Part shown: in pieces, positions 9,072-18,279 of the stretch
Numbering within the stretch: the stretch's first letter is position 1
Layout of the letters: each line of letters starts with the position of its first letter
Source: an uncultured bacterium
Lineage (GTDB): Bacteria > Verrucomicrobiota > Lentisphaeria > Oligosphaerales > Oligosphaeraceae
Length of the DNA stretch: 64,000 nt
Reading direction: 5' to 3'
NCBI GenBank assembly: GCA_902776645.1
Contig: CACYQT010000005.1
Location: 124,001-188,000 of the forward strand
Program-made: the position numbers and the translations under genes
Notes under the pieces: model-generated
Database searches by the model: none
The model's input: only the letters and a program-made list of their open reading frames with translations
What the model was told of the DNA's origin: nothing

Positions 9072-10952
9072 TTATGTCAAGTCAAAGAAGCAGTTGCGCA
9101 TGATGTAGTCTTTGCGTTCGGGCGTGTTGTCGCCCATGAAGAACTGGAGCATGGAGTCGATGTTCTTCACGTTGTCGATGTTGACCGGCTGGAGGCGGAT
9201 GCCTTCATCGACGAACTGCCCGAATTCGTGGGGCGATATTTCGCCAAGCCCTTTGAATCGCGTGATTTCACAACCTTTGCCAAGTTCGCTGACGGCCGCC
9301 GCGCGTTCGCGTTCGTTGTAGCAGTAGATGTTGCGTTTCTTGTTGCGGACGCGGAACAGCGGCGTCTCCAGGATGAACAGATGGTCGGAGAGCACAAGCG
9401 GCTGGTAGAACGTCAGGAAGAACGTGATGAGCAGGATGCGGATGTGGAATCCGTCGACATCCGCATCGGATGCGATGACGATTTTCCCATAGCGCAGATC
9501 ATCCAACGACTCCTCGATGCCGAGGGATTTCATGATGAAATAGAGCTCTTCGTTCTTGTAGACCGTGTCCTTTTTCTTCCCCTGGCAGTTGAACGGCTTG
9601 CCGCGCAGCGGGAAGACGGCCTGGTAGTCCGGATTGCGGGCGGAAATCATGTTGGCGGCCGCGGAGTCGCCCTCTGTAAGGAAGAGCATGGAGGCGGCGC
9701 ACTTGTCCTTTTCCTCCTGTTTCTTCTTGGAGTCGTAGTCGCAAAGATGGTATTTGCAGTCGCGGAGCTTCGGAATCTTCAGGACGGTCTTCTGGGCCTG
9801 TTCCTTCGCGCCTTTCTTGACGGCCTGGATCTGCTTGCGGACGTTTTCATTCTGCGCGACCTTCTCCAGAATGGCCGCCTTCATGGCCGGATTCTTGTAG
9901 AGGGCCTCCGCGACGGCCGCCTTCACCTGATTGACGATGTCGAAACGGATATCCGTGTTGCCGAGCTTGTTCTTCGTCTGCGATTCGAAAATCGGATTGG
10001 TCAGCTTGACGGCGACCGCCGAGATGATGCCGTTGCGTATGTCGCTGGCCTCGATAGGCTTCTGCGAGATTTCGTTGACGGCCTTCAAAATGCCTTCCTT
10101 GAAGGCGGAGAGGTGGGTGCCGCCATCGTTCGTGTATTGCCCGTTGACGAAGGAGTAATAGACTTCATCCGTGGAATTGATATGGGTGAAGGCGAATTCC
10201 AGCGTGTCGGACTTGTAGTGGAACGGCGGATAGAGGGCGTCCCCCTCCAGCTTGTTTTCAAGCAGGTCGAGCAGCCCTTTGCGGGAGTAGTACCGTTCGC
10301 CGTTCAGATAGACCGCGAGCCCTGAATTGAGCCATGCGTAGTTCTGCATGCGGCGTTTCAGGTTCTTCGGGTCGAAATGGAAATTCGGGAAAATGGAAGC
10401 GGACGGGAGGAAGACGACTTCCGTGCCGTTCTCCTCTGCCGTCGTGCCGCGTTCGCTCTTCTCCAGAATGCCTTCCTTGAAGAAGGCGGTCATGGATTTC
10501 CCCCCACGCCGCGACGTGACGGTGAACACGTCCGACAAGGCGTTGACGGCCTTCAGACCGACGCCGTTCAGGCCGATGGAGAAGGCGAACGGGCGGTTGT
10601 TTTCGTCTGTGCTGAACTTGCCGCCCGTGTTGATCTGCGAAACACAGGCGATGACGGAATCCAGCGGGATGCCGCGCCCGTAGTCGCGGACGCGGACCGT
10701 GCCGTCCTCCTTGACTTCCACCTCGATCTTCTTGCCGAAACCGGAGGTGAATTCGTCGATGGAGTTGTCGATGACCTCCTTCAGGAGGATGTAGATGCCG
10801 TCGTCCTGATGATCGCCGTTGCCGAGACGACCGATATACATGCCGGGGCGCGACCTGATGTGCTCAAGAGAGGACAAGGTCTTGATGTCGGCATCTGTAT
10901 AGGAGCTTGTGTTCGGTAGCGTAGGCACGGTGGGTATCCAATTGATGTTCAA
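9072..10952 (-). CDS. parE: DNA topoisomerase IV subunit B-like (ParE/GyrB family)
   Basis: This 626-residue ATPase subunit pairs with the ParC-like protein. Its GHKL domain has SLEHIRSRPGMYIG, DNSIDE, the variant RDYGRGIP and GLNGVGLKAVNALS. The TOPRIM domain has LTEGDSAA and later ASDADVDG, the metal-binding acidic residues. The first in-frame codon before the conserved N-terminus is TTG at 10952 (a GTG lies eight codons further in), and there is no ATG before residue 38, so the gene uses a non-ATG start and no clear ribosome site is seen. The stop is one base from the parC start. The upstream neighbour is a small zinc-ribbon gene. Confidence 0.92.
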   Translation of the reverse strand: MNINWIPTVPTLPNTSSYTDADIKTLSSLEHIRSRPGMYIGRLGNGDHQDDGIYILLKEVIDNSIDEFTSGFGKKIEVEVKEDGTVRVRDYGRGIPLDSVIACVSQINTGGKFSTDENNRPFAFSIGLNGVGLKAVNALSDVFTVTSRRGGKSMTAFFKEGILEKSERGTTAEENGTEVVFLPSASIFPNFHFDPKNLKRRMQNYAWLNSGLAVYLNGERYYSRKGLLDLLENKLEGDALYPPFHYKSDTLEFAFTHINSTDEVYYSFVNGQYTNDGGTHLSAFKEGILKAVNEISQKPIEASDIRNGIISAVAVKLTNPIFESQTKNKLGNTDIRFDIVNQVKAAVAEALYKNPAMKAAILEKVAQNENVRKQIQAVKKGAKEQAQKTVLKIPKLRDCKYHLCDYDSKKKQEEKDKCAASMLFLTEGDSAAANMISARNPDYQAVFPLRGKPFNCQGKKKDTVYKNEELYFIMKSLGIEESLDDLRYGKIVIASDADVDGFHIRILLITFFLTFYQPLVLSDHLFILETPLFRVRNKKRNIYCYNERERAAAVSELGKGCEITRFKGLGEISPHEFGQFVDEGIRLQPVNIDNVKNIDSMLQFFMGDNTPERKDYIMRNCFFDLT

Positions 10953-10978
10953 AGTGATGGAACTGTTCGGACGGCCGA

Positions 10979-11272
10979 TTAGCGGTCGTCTTCGTCGTCT
11001 TCTTCGTCGTAGTCTTCGTCTTCTTCGTCGTAATCTTCGTCGTCTTCGTAATCGTCGTCGTCGTCGAAGTCGTCTTCGTCTTCGTCGTATTCGGAAAGCT
11101 CCTGGTCTTCGAGATCGAGATCGTCTTCATCGTCGTCGTAGTCGTCGAAGAGATTGGACGACGAGCTGATCATCTGCTGGCATTCCGGGCAGAGGCCGTC
11201 ATTCTTCTCGACTTCCGAAACAAGGACTTTGCAGTCGCAATACGGGCATTTGATTTTTTCGCCTTTCGCCAT
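10979..11272 (-). CDS. Small zinc-ribbon protein with long acidic tail
   Basis: This is a 97-residue protein. Residues 9-12 (CPYC) and 28-31 (CPEC) form a two-knuckle zinc ribbon. From about residue 43 to the end it is almost pure Asp/Glu with scattered Tyr, which should be disordered and strongly negative. AGGAG sits before the ATG. It lies between rho and parE, about 26 nt from parE and 47 nt from rho. Acidic tails can mimic DNA or bind basic proteins; a link to the topoisomerase or Rho is inferred from position only. I do not recognise a named family. Confidence 0.8.
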   Translation of the reverse strand: MAKGEKIKCPYCDCKVLVSEVEKNDGLCPECQQMISSSSNLFDDYDDDEDDLDLEDQELSEYDEDEDDFDDDDDYEDDEDYDEEDEDYDEEDDEDDR

Positions 11273-11319
11273 GATTGTATCTCCTATTCTGCGCTATCGG
11301 GTTGAAACCGTGAGCTAAA

Positions 11320-13152
11320 TTAACTAAGTGGTTGCGCGGGTGCGTCTTCTTTGAAGGGCTGGAGGGAGAGGAGGAATTCCACGTTGGTGGGTTTCTCCTT
11401 GAGCTTGGAGATGAACATCTCCATCGCCTCCTGCTGAGGTGCGTTCAGCAGGGCCTTTCGCAGGCTCCACATGCGGGAGAGTTCATCCGGATGGACGAGA
11501 AGCTCTTCGCGGCGCGTGCCGCTCTTCTCGATGTTGATGGCCGGATAGACGCGCTTCTCCGCGAGATGGCGGTCCAGATCCAGTTCCATGTTGCCGGTCC
11601 CCTTGAACTCTTCGAAGATGACTTCGTCCATCTTGGACCCCGTGTCGATGAGCGCGGTTGCAAGAATCGTCAGGCTGCCGCCGTTTTCGATGTTGCGGGC
11701 CGCGCCGAAGAAGCGCTTCGGCTTGTGGAGGGCGTTCGCGTCCACACCGCCTGTCAGGATGCGGCCGCTGTGCGGCTCGATCGTGTTGTAGGCGCGCGCA
11801 AGACGCGTGATGGAATCCAGCAGGATGACGACATGGCGGCCATGCTCGACCTGCCGTTTCGCCTTTTCAATGACCATTTCGGCGACCTGGACATGTCTGT
11901 CCGGCGGCTCGTCGAAGGTGGAGGAGACGATTTCGCCTTTCACGATGCGCTTCATGTCCGTGACTTCCTCCGGCCGTTCGTCGATGAGCAGGACGATCAG
12001 CTGGATGTCCGGATTGTTTGCCGTGATGGCGTTCGCGATCTTCTGCAGGATGATGGTCTTGCCTGTCCGCGGCGCGGCGACGATGAGGCCGCGCTGCCCG
12101 CGGCCGACGGGCGTGATGATGTCGATGATGCGCGTCGAGAGGTCTTCCGGCTTGTGCTCCAGAAGGATGCGCTGCGTCGGGAAGTAGGGCGTGAGATTTT
12201 CGAAGGGGATGGTCTCCTTTTTGCGGAGCGGGTTGTCTCCGTTGATGGAGAAGATCTTGCTAAGGACGAAGAAACGCTCTTTCTCCCGCGGCTGGCGGAT
12301 CTGGCCGATGACGGTGTCGCCTGTGCGGAGGGAGAACCGCTTGACCTGCGACGGGCTCATGTAGATGTCTTCCGGGCAGGCCAGGTAGGAGGCGTGGGGG
12401 CTTCTCAGGAAGCCGAAACCGTCCCCCATGACTTCGAGAACGCCGCCGCCGATCATGACGCCCTGCTGCTGGGCGGACGTGGCTTTCACGATTTCGAAGA
12501 GGAGGTCATGCCGCGACAGTGAACCGACGCCTTCGATGTTCAACGCGTTGGCCCGCTGGTTGAGTTCGATCATGCCGAGGCTCTGCAGTTCGGTCAGATC
12601 AAGCAACGGCTTGCCGGTGAACTCTTCGGCGGCAAGATAGTCCTCTTCGTTGTCGAGGTCTTTCGGGATGCCGTCGTCGTAGCGTTTCTTGTATTTATTA
12701 TTGTATTGGAAATTATCCTTGTTGTAGTTGTCCCGTTTGTTCTGGTTGTATTTTGGGGGCGGGGTGTCTAGGCCGCGATTATTTTTCGGCTGTGCTTCCG
12801 TCGGCTGGTCCATGCCTTGGAATGCGCTTGGCGCCGGCTGGCTCCACGATTTGGCGGGCGCGGTGTTGAACTTGGCCGCCTTGAAGCCGATGGCGCGTCT
12901 CGCGGCGGGTTTCCGCTGGACGGCGGGTTCTTCCGCTGGTGACGTTGTCTGTGCGGCGATGGTGGCCGCCGTCTTGCCGAGCGAGCTTGGAGTCAGCTGG
13001 TAGTCGTCCTGCGGGGCGGCGGATGGCTGCGCTTCCTGGGCCGCCGCTTCCATGGCGGCTTTTTTGGCCGCGTTGGTCGAGCCTAATGGTCTTCCGCGCC
13101 TGCGTGCGAGCGGCGTTTCGGAAGTGGTCTGCTTGATGATGTTGTTGGTCAT
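11320..13152 (-). CDS. rho: Transcription termination factor Rho with extended N-terminus
   Basis: This is a 610-residue protein from the ATG at 13152; a longer open frame exists upstream but overlaps coaE and is not protein-like. Order: a basic and disordered leader (RRRGRPLGS, an AT-hook-like motif near residue 19, then Ala/Gln/Pro-rich and Asn/Lys/Tyr-rich stretches to about 165), the Rho N-domain ([16 protein letters not shown]), the RNA-binding cold-shock-like fold ([16 protein letters not shown]), Walker A (APRTGKT), Walker B ([11 protein letters not shown]), and the Q/R-loop region ([21 protein letters not shown]). It is an ATP-dependent RNA translocase that ends transcription. The leader is far longer than in E. 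coli Rho. It is 25 nt after coaE in the same operon. Confidence 0.96.
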   Translation of the reverse strand: MTNNIIKQTTSETPLARRRGRPLGSTNAAKKAAMEAAAQEAQPSAAPQDDYQLTPSSLGKTAATIAAQTTSPAEEPAVQRKPAARRAIGFKAAKFNTAPAKSWSQPAPSAFQGMDQPTEAQPKNNRGLDTPPPKYNQNKRDNYNKDNFQYNNKYKKRYDDGIPKDLDNEEDYLAAEEFTGKPLLDLTELQSLGMIELNQRANALNIEGVGSLSRHDLLFEIVKATSAQQQGVMIGGGVLEVMGDGFGFLRSPHASYLACPEDIYMSPSQVKRFSLRTGDTVIGQIRQPREKERFFVLSKIFSINGDNPLRKKETIPFENLTPYFPTQRILLEHKPEDLSTRIIDIITPVGRGQRGLIVAAPRTGKTIILQKIANAITANNPDIQLIVLLIDERPEEVTDMKRIVKGEIVSSTFDEPPDRHVQVAEMVIEKAKRQVEHGRHVVILLDSITRLARAYNTIEPHSGRILTGGVDANALHKPKRFFGAARNIENGGSLTILATALIDTGSKMDEVIFEEFKGTGNMELDLDRHLAEKRVYPAINIEKSGTRREELLVHPDELSRMWSLRKALLNAPQQEAMEMFISKLKEKPTNVEFLLSLQPFKEDAPAQPLS

Positions 13153-13177
13153 AAAGATTCGGACCGATGAGTTGGTA

Positions 13178-13762
13178 TTAGATGATGGATGATATGATGG
13201 TTTGGTAAACGATGCGGCATTGGTCCGCCAGATGCTGCCATGAACATCCAGACACGATGGCGTAGTCCGCCAGCAGGAGCTTCCTTTCCGGCGACCACTG
13301 GCTGTCCAGCCTGTCCATCGCATGCTCGCGGGACCATCCGCGCGCGATAAGTCGTTGCATTTGAGTCTCCCTGTCACACCAGACAGAGATGATCTTGTCT
13401 GCGGTCTCCTCCCATCCCGATTCGAAGAGGAGCGGGATCGCGCAGAAGAGCGGCCGTGCGTCTTCGTTCGCGACGTCCTGTATGGCGTTCCTGACGAGCG
13501 GATGCATGACGGAATTCAGCCAGGCGAGCTCTTCCTTTGATTGGAAGACGATGCCGGCTATCTGCTTTCTGTCCAGCGTGCCGTCCTGCGACAGGATGCC
13601 GCCGCCCCAGCGCTTGATCAGCGTGTCGTAGGCGGGACGCCCCGGAAGATACATGTCATGGGCCACGTCATCGGCGTCAAGTGTCTTGGCTCCTAGGCCC
13701 TGGAATTGGCTGAGAACGGTGCTTTTTCCCATGCCGATTCCGCCAGTGATGGCAATAAGCAT
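13178..13762 (-). CDS. coaE: Dephospho-CoA kinase
   Basis: This 194-residue enzyme phosphorylates dephospho-CoA in the last step of CoA synthesis in the cytoplasm. [15 protein letters not shown] is the P-loop, [11 protein letters not shown] the substrate Asp region, MHPLVR the conserved His-Pro motif, and [10 protein letters not shown] the lid-adjacent motif. Length is normal for the family. It is the first gene of the coaE-rho-zinc ribbon-parE-parC run, with a good promoter about 150 nt upstream. No strong ribosome site is visible before the ATG at 13762. Confidence 0.95.
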   Translation of the reverse strand: MLIAITGGIGMGKSTVLSQFQGLGAKTLDADDVAHDMYLPGRPAYDTLIKRWGGGILSQDGTLDRKQIAGIVFQSKEELAWLNSVMHPLVRNAIQDVANEDARPLFCAIPLLFESGWEETADKIISVWCDRETQMQRLIARGWSREHAMDRLDSQWSPERKLLLADYAIVSGCSWQHLADQCRIVYQTIISSII

Positions 13763-13909
13763 AATCGGGAAGTGTGGAGAGGGCTTGTTTTCGCTTGTGC
13801 TGCTCGCCTGCCGAAGGGCTTTTCGGAGTTGTCCGAATCTAAAGGGTTCCGAAAGCGTCTTTCCAGTCTTCTGGCTGTATGCGGCCGCGCCTGAATAAGT
13901 GATGCAATA

Positions 13910-13937
13910 AATATACCATGTGAAAAATCACTGTCAA
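13910..13937 (-). promoter_or_regulatory. Sigma-70-type promoter for the coaE-rho-parE-parC operon
   Basis: The minus strand has TTGACA (13932-13937) and TATATT (13910-13915) with a 16-nt spacer; shifting the -10 by one gives ATATTT at 17. The leader to coaE is about 140 nt. The -35 box abuts the hairpin that follows hflX. Confidence 0.65.
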
Positions 13938-13939
13938 GT

Positions 13940-13960
13940 TTTCAGGATTCTCTCCTGAAA
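13940..13960 (-). terminator. Hairpin after hflX (weak terminator)
   Basis: TTTCAGGA and TCCTGAAA form an 8-bp stem with a five-base loop just after the hflX stop. There is no long T run; on the minus strand ACTTGACA follows. It may end or pause hflX transcription; read-through into coaE is possible. Confidence 0.45.
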
Positions 13961-13967
13961 CGGAAAG

Positions 13968-15215
13968 TCAAAGCGACTGCAGGTAGCTCCATTGGCTTTT
14001 CGGCGCCTTCACCGAGAGATGGACGCCGTCGTTGTCGTATTGCTCGCTGATGATGGAGCAGTTCGCGCGGATCTGCGTGATGCAGCCGTAGCGGTCATGT
14101 GGGATGACCAGCGAGAAGACTTTCGACTCCGCGTCGACGAACGTCTCGATGCGCTCCGCGATTTCGTCCAGCCCCATGCCCGTGACGGTTGACGCGTAGA
14201 CGGCGTCCGGATAACGCGCCTTCAGACGGTTGATCTCGATCGGTTCCGTGACCAGATCCATCTTGTTGAGCACCATGACGATCGGCTTGTCCCCCGCGCC
14301 GATTTCGTCCAGCACGTTCAAGGTGGTTTCATGGCGGTCGTCGAGCCCTGCGGCGGATGCGTCGCAGACTTCGATGATGAAATCCGCGAGAGCTGTTTCT
14401 TCCAATGTCGATTTGAAGGCTTCGACCAGCGTGTGCGGCAGTTTGCGGATGAATCCGACCGTGTCCGCCAGCAGGACGTCCTGTCCGCCCGGCAGACGGT
14501 AACGGCGGACGGTCGGATCCAGCGTGGCGAACAGTTTGTTCTCCGAAAGGACGCCCGCATGCGTCATCGCGTTGAGCAGCGACGATTTGCCCGCGTTCGT
14601 GTAGCCGACGATCGCCGCGACGGGCACTGGCTTGCGCAACCGTTTGGCCCGCTGGATCTTGCGGTGCTGCTGGACGTCTTCCAGCTGCCGCTTGAGCTTG
14701 GCGATGTTGTTGCGGATGACACGAGAGTCGATTTCCAGCTGCTGTTCGCCTTCGCCTTTGGCGCCCATGCCGCCCGCCTTGCCGCCCTGCCGGTTCAAAT
14801 GCGTCCAACGGCGTTTCAGCCTCGGAAGGGAGTAGTTAGCCTGTGCCAACTGGACCTGAAGCGTCGCTTCGTTGGTCTTCGCGTGGGCGGCGAAGATGTC
14901 GAGAATGACCTCCTGCCGATCGATGACGGCCAATGACGACAGTTGCTCCCAGTTGCGTTGCTGTGACGGCGTGAGGAAGTCGTCGAAGACGATGACATCC
15001 GCTTCCGCGTTTTCGGCCAACTGGACGATTTCCTGCGCCTTTCCTTCGCCGACGAGCAGTTTCGGGTTCGGTTCGCGGATTCGGACGACACGGGAGCCGA
15101 CGACTTCCATTTCGAGCGTGTCGGCCAGTTCGGCGAGTTCGTTGACGAGTTCTTCGGCAACCGCCGCTTCCTCCGGTTGTGAGAAGATTCCGACTAAAAA
15201 AGCTTTATGGGGCAT
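13968..15215 (-). CDS. hflX: GTPase HflX
   Basis: This 415-residue translational GTPase rescues or splits stalled 50S/70S ribosomes. Its N-terminal HflX domain carries KLLVGEGKAQEI and VIDRQEVILDIFAAHAKTNEA, followed by the Gly-rich linker HLNRQGGKAGGMGAKGEGE. The G domain has G1 GYTNAGKSSLLN, G3 DTVGFI and G4 NKMD. Length is normal for the family. It is divergent from tRNA-His with overlapping promoters; the minus-strand promoter gives a leader of about 38 nt. A weak hairpin follows the stop. Confidence 0.96.
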   Translation of the reverse strand: MPHKAFLVGIFSQPEEAAVAEELVNELAELADTLEMEVVGSRVVRIREPNPKLLVGEGKAQEIVQLAENAEADVIVFDDFLTPSQQRNWEQLSSLAVIDRQEVILDIFAAHAKTNEATLQVQLAQANYSLPRLKRRWTHLNRQGGKAGGMGAKGEGEQQLEIDSRVIRNNIAKLKRQLEDVQQHRKIQRAKRLRKPVPVAAIVGYTNAGKSSLLNAMTHAGVLSENKLFATLDPTVRRYRLPGGQDVLLADTVGFIRKLPHTLVEAFKSTLEETALADFIIEVCDASAAGLDDRHETTLNVLDEIGAGDKPIVMVLNKMDLVTEPIEINRLKARYPDAVYASTVTGMGLDEIAERIETFVDAESKVFSLVIPHDRYGCITQIRANCSIISEQYDNDGVHLSVKAPKSQWSYLQSL

Positions 15216-15259
15216 ATATTATGGTAGGAAAGGGATGGTGTCTGATGGAAAAATCGCGT

Positions 15260-15289
15260 TTAATATGGCGTGTAACTTGACAAATGCAA
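15260..15289 (-). promoter_or_regulatory. Candidate promoter for hflX
   Basis: The minus strand has TTGCAT (15284-15289) and TATTAA (15260-15265) with an 18-nt spacer. It overlaps the tRNA-His promoter on the other strand. Confidence 0.45.
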
Positions 15290-15306
15290 AAGATGGGCGA
15301 TATTAA
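15277..15306 (+). promoter_or_regulatory. Promoter for tRNA-His
   Basis: TTGACA (15277-15282) and TATTAA (15301-15306) are separated by 18 nt, placing a start about 20 nt before the tRNA. Confidence 0.65.
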
Positions 15307-15334
15307 TGGCGTTTTCAGACGTTTTTTTAGGATG

Positions 15335-15408
15335 GTGCTCGTAGCTCAGTTGGCTAGAGCGTCTGGTTGTGGCCCAGAAGGTCGTCGGTTCGAGCCCGAT
15401 CGAGCACA
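15335..15408 (+). tRNA. tRNA-His (anticodon GTG)
   Basis: All cloverleaf arms are present. Acceptor GTGCTCG (15335-15341) pairs with CGAGCAC (15401-15407). The D arm is GCTC/GAGC. The anticodon stem TCTGG/CCAGA encloses loop TTGTGGC, giving anticodon GTG. The T arm is GTCGG/CCGAT around TTCGAGC. The base at position 73 is A, followed by TCCA, so the standard CCA end is not encoded in register. A G precedes position 1 (possible G-1) but would face A73, not the usual C73. Confidence 0.94.
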
Positions 15409-15421
15409 TCCACCCAATATG

Positions 15422-15453
15422 CCCGTGATTTACCTAATCACGGGATTTTTTTT
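15422..15453 (+). terminator. Intrinsic terminator after tRNA-His
   Basis: CCCGTGATT and AATCACGGG form a 9-bp stem with loop TACCT, followed by ATTTTTTTT. It ends the tRNA transcript. Confidence 0.92.
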
Positions 15454-15534
15454 GTTTGGTTCACGAAAATAATTGAAAACCATCTTTTTTCTATACTTTT
15501 TGATGTGATTTTTTGGGGACAGCAAGTTACAAGT

Positions 15535-15615
15535 CATTTTGCAGAAAAAAGAGGGATTTTGCAGTGGATTTTGCAGAAAAATTAGCGAATTGGAGCGGAT
15601 TTTTTGCAGAAAATT
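15535..15615 (+). repeat. Irregular TTTTGCAG repeats in a 420-bp gap
   Basis: TTTTGCAG recurs at 15537, 15557, 15569 and 15602, three of the four followed by AAAA. The gap between tRNA-His and the DUF4432 gene (15454-15752) otherwise shows no gene; it is AT-rich and intergenic in character. Confidence 0.5.
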
Positions 15616-15752
15616 AAGGGAATGACGCCTTGCCGTGTCTCTTGGGCTTGATGTCTTGTGCCTTTGCGCACATCTCGCGTCTCTTGTCCAAAATTGTCGC
15701 GGAGGCAACGACGGAAAAGATTGTCCGGCGTTTGCTTTGAATGGATGAATTG

Positions 15753-15780
15753 TTGCTTTTGACGAAAACGGCGTTATAAT
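15753..15780 (+). promoter_or_regulatory. Promoter for the DUF4432-MFS operon
   Basis: TTGCTT (15753-15758) and a perfect TATAAT (15775-15780) are separated by 16 nt. The leader to the ATG at 15832 is about 45 nt. Confidence 0.6.
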
Positions 15781-15831
15781 ATGGTAAATTAAGTTGAAGT
15801 GTCGTTTTTCTTTACCATAAGGAATAATGCC

Positions 15832-17040
15832 ATGAGCGAAAAACTGTCTTGGGTGTTGACGGATGTGGAAAACCGCATCTATGTCGAAGAATTTTCAGTG
15901 AATCCGTCCGTTCTGGGGCCGCGTGCGGCGGCTGGTTGCGGCGGCGGCTGGTCCATTACGAAAACGCGGCTGAAAGGCGGCGTGTCGGACGGCGTCGATG
16001 TCATCGACGTGAACAACGGCCGTCTCTCCTTCACCGTCATTCCGACGCGCGGCATGGGCTTCTGGCACGGCAGCTGCGACGGCAATTTCATCGGCTGGGA
16101 CTCGCCGGCCCGCTTCCCTGTCCATCCCAACCAGATCAATATTCTGGAGCAGGGCGGCCTGGGCTGGCTGAAAGGCTTCAATGAATGCGTCGTCCGCTGC
16201 GGCTGCAACTCCAACGGCGCGCCCGGCATCGACCGCGTCCGCGACAACAACGGCAACATTGCGGAAGTCATGCTGACGCTGCATGGCAAAATCGCCTTGA
16301 CGCCCGCCTGCTACGTGAAAATTGAAATCATTCCGGGCGATCCCGCGGAAATCGTCATTACCGGCGTGATGGAGGAATCCCGCTGCTTCTGCCCGCAGTA
16401 CAGACTGACGACGCGCTACTCCACGTTCGTCGGCAGCAACAAGTTGTCGTTCAAAGACCAGGTGCTGAATTTCGCGGACAGCCCGACGGAATTCATGATG
16501 CTGTACCACTGCAACTTCGGTTCGCCGTATCTGGAAGGCGGCTCGACGATGGTCGCGCCAGTTCTGGAAATCGCCCCGCGCGACGCGCGTGCGGCGGAGG
16601 ACATGGACACATGGCCGTCCTATCGCGCGCCCGAGGCGGGCTACGTCGAACAGTGCTATTTCGTCGATATGGGAGCGCGTGCCGACGGCACGACGCTGGC
16701 CATGCTCCGCAACGCAGCGGGAGACAAGGGGACGATCGTCCGCTGGAACAAGAACCAGCTGCCGTGCTTCAGCCAATGGAAGCATACGACGGGCCTGAAC
16801 GAAGGGTATGTGACTGGTCTTGAACCCGCGACGAACTATCCAAACCAGAAGGTCTTCGAACGTGAACGCGGCCGCGTGGTCACGTTGCAGGCCGGACAGA
16901 CCTACACGATCGACATGGGGCTGGAATTCGTTTCGGACAAGGCGGGCGTCGCCGCCATCGAAGCGGAAGTGAAGGATGTTCTCGGCGGCCGCTCCACGAA
17001 GGTGGATCCGCAGCCCGTCGCGAAGTGGAGCGCGATCTAA
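15832..17040 (+). CDS. DUF4432 family (aldose 1-epimerase-like) protein
   Basis: This is a 402-residue protein from ATG 15832, which has AAGGA eight bases upstream; eleven extra upstream codons are open but lack this site. Features of the galactose-mutarotase-like fold include VIPTRGMGFWHGSCDGNFIGW, INILEQGGLGWLKGFNECVVRCG and LYHCNFGSPYLEGG. These proteins bind or epimerise a sugar in the cytoplasm. An MFS transporter follows 18 nt later, so the pair probably imports and processes one sugar. The substrate is unknown. Confidence 0.86.
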   Translation: MSEKLSWVLTDVENRIYVEEFSVNPSVLGPRAAAGCGGGWSITKTRLKGGVSDGVDVIDVNNGRLSFTVIPTRGMGFWHGSCDGNFIGWDSPARFPVHPNQINILEQGGLGWLKGFNECVVRCGCNSNGAPGIDRVRDNNGNIAEVMLTLHGKIALTPACYVKIEIIPGDPAEIVITGVMEESRCFCPQYRLTTRYSTFVGSNKLSFKDQVLNFADSPTEFMMLYHCNFGSPYLEGGSTMVAPVLEIAPRDARAAEDMDTWPSYRAPEAGYVEQCYFVDMGARADGTTLAMLRNAAGDKGTIVRWNKNQLPCFSQWKHTTGLNEGYVTGLEPATNYPNQKVFERERGRVVTLQAGQTYTIDMGLEFVSDKAGVAAIEAEVKDVLGGRSTKVDPQPVAKWSAI

Positions 17041-17058
17041 GCGTCGTCTGGCGGGAGC

Positions 17059-18252
17059 ATGTCTGAGACTGACAGCAGACCATTTCCGCCGGGGGCGGGA
17101 TTGCGTTTCTTCGCCATCTACGTCTCGCTGTTCGCGCCGTACGCCATCATCACGCCGTACTTTCAGCAACTGCTGAAGCACTTGAATTACAACGATGTGC
17201 AAATCGGTGCCATTCAAGGGGCGCTGGAGCTGATGGCGGTGGCGGCTCCGATTCTGTGGGGCGTGCTGGCGGACCGCCTGTCCGCCCCGCGCGGCGTACT
17301 GGCCTTCACGGTCATCCTGTCGCTGCCGATGTTCTTCCTGTTCCGCTTCGTCAACGGCGGCGCGGCGGGAGTCGCGGTGGCGTTGCTTTTCGGATTGTTC
17401 TACAAGCCGAACATTCCGCTGACGGACGGGATGACGTTCCGCTACATCCGCACGCAAGGCGGAGACTACGGGAAGATCCGAATCGGCGGGACGTTCGGCT
17501 ACATCAGCTTCATCGCCGTGTTCGACGCCATCTGCTGGCTGACAGGCGGCGTGACAGTCAATAAGCTGATATTGGAATTCAGCGTGGCCGTGGCGCTGCA
17601 GCTGGCGAGCCTGCTGCTGGTGCCGAAGTTCATCGACTCGTCCGACGTGTCGAATGGCGTGGCGAAGAAGACGGATGCCGAACGGAACGACTTCCTGAAG
17701 CTGTTCCTTCGTCCGACGTTTCTGGTCTTCATGCTGGCGGCGTTTCTGGGGCGTTTCTCGATGATGAGCTACTACAGCTTCTTTTCGAGATACTTGGATG
17801 ATGTCTATGGCGTGAAGGAAGTCGGCTGGATCTGGGCGCTTGGTTCGCTGTGCGAAATGCCGCTGGTGTTCTGCAGCAAGCGGATCATCGACAAGATCGG
17901 TTTGAAGAGCTTTTTCGCGTTGGGGCTGCTGGGCTGCGTCCTGCGGCTGGCAGGCTTCAGCGTGGAGAGCAACATCTGGGTGGTGTTGTGCCTCCAGCCG
18001 CTGCACTGTCTGACGTTCGGCGCATATCACTGCGCGACGGTCACCTACGTCAGCCGGATGTTTCCCGCGAAGTTCCAAGGGGGCGCGCAGGGAATCTATT
18101 CGGCGATCACGGTCGGCCTCGGCGGGCTGGTGGGCAGCGCCGTCGGCGGCGTGGTGCTGGACGCCTTCAACTACACGGTTCTTTATACGGCCTTTTCGGG
18201 CGTGGCTCTTTTAGGATTGGTTATTTGTCTGCTGTTTGTCCCCAAACAGTGA
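17059..18252 (+). CDS. MFS transporter (LacY/nucleoside-symporter-like)
   Basis: This is a 397-residue inner-membrane protein with about 12 hydrophobic segments. The loop GVLADRLSAPRG between the second and third helices matches the MFS motif GxxxDRxGRR in a loose form. A central polar stretch around DSSDVSNGVAKKTDAERN is the usual mid-loop. It belongs to the MFS_1_like/LacY-type branch, probably a sugar:proton symporter. It lies 18 nt after the DUF4432 gene and before a small secreted protein, in one operon. GGGAG is only one base from the ATG, so translation may rely on coupling. Confidence 0.88.
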   Translation: MSETDSRPFPPGAGLRFFAIYVSLFAPYAIITPYFQQLLKHLNYNDVQIGAIQGALELMAVAAPILWGVLADRLSAPRGVLAFTVILSLPMFFLFRFVNGGAAGVAVALLFGLFYKPNIPLTDGMTFRYIRTQGGDYGKIRIGGTFGYISFIAVFDAICWLTGGVTVNKLILEFSVAVALQLASLLLVPKFIDSSDVSNGVAKKTDAERNDFLKLFLRPTFLVFMLAAFLGRFSMMSYYSFFSRYLDDVYGVKEVGWIWALGSLCEMPLVFCSKRIIDKIGLKSFFALGLLGCVLRLAGFSVESNIWVVLCLQPLHCLTFGAYHCATVTYVSRMFPAKFQGGAQGIYSAITVGLGGLVGSAVGGVVLDAFNYTVLYTAFSGVALLGLVICLLFVPKQ

Positions 18253-18279
18253 ATTCACAATTATTTCAAGGAGAATGGA

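Noticed and set aside
7577-9103. 508-codon plus-strand frame opposite parC
   Set aside because: It is antisense to a conserved topoisomerase with intact motifs.
15895-18078. 727-codon minus-strand frame opposite DUF4432 and the MFS gene
   Set aside because: It spans two real genes and their gap, and is His/Arg/Gln-rich with no domain.
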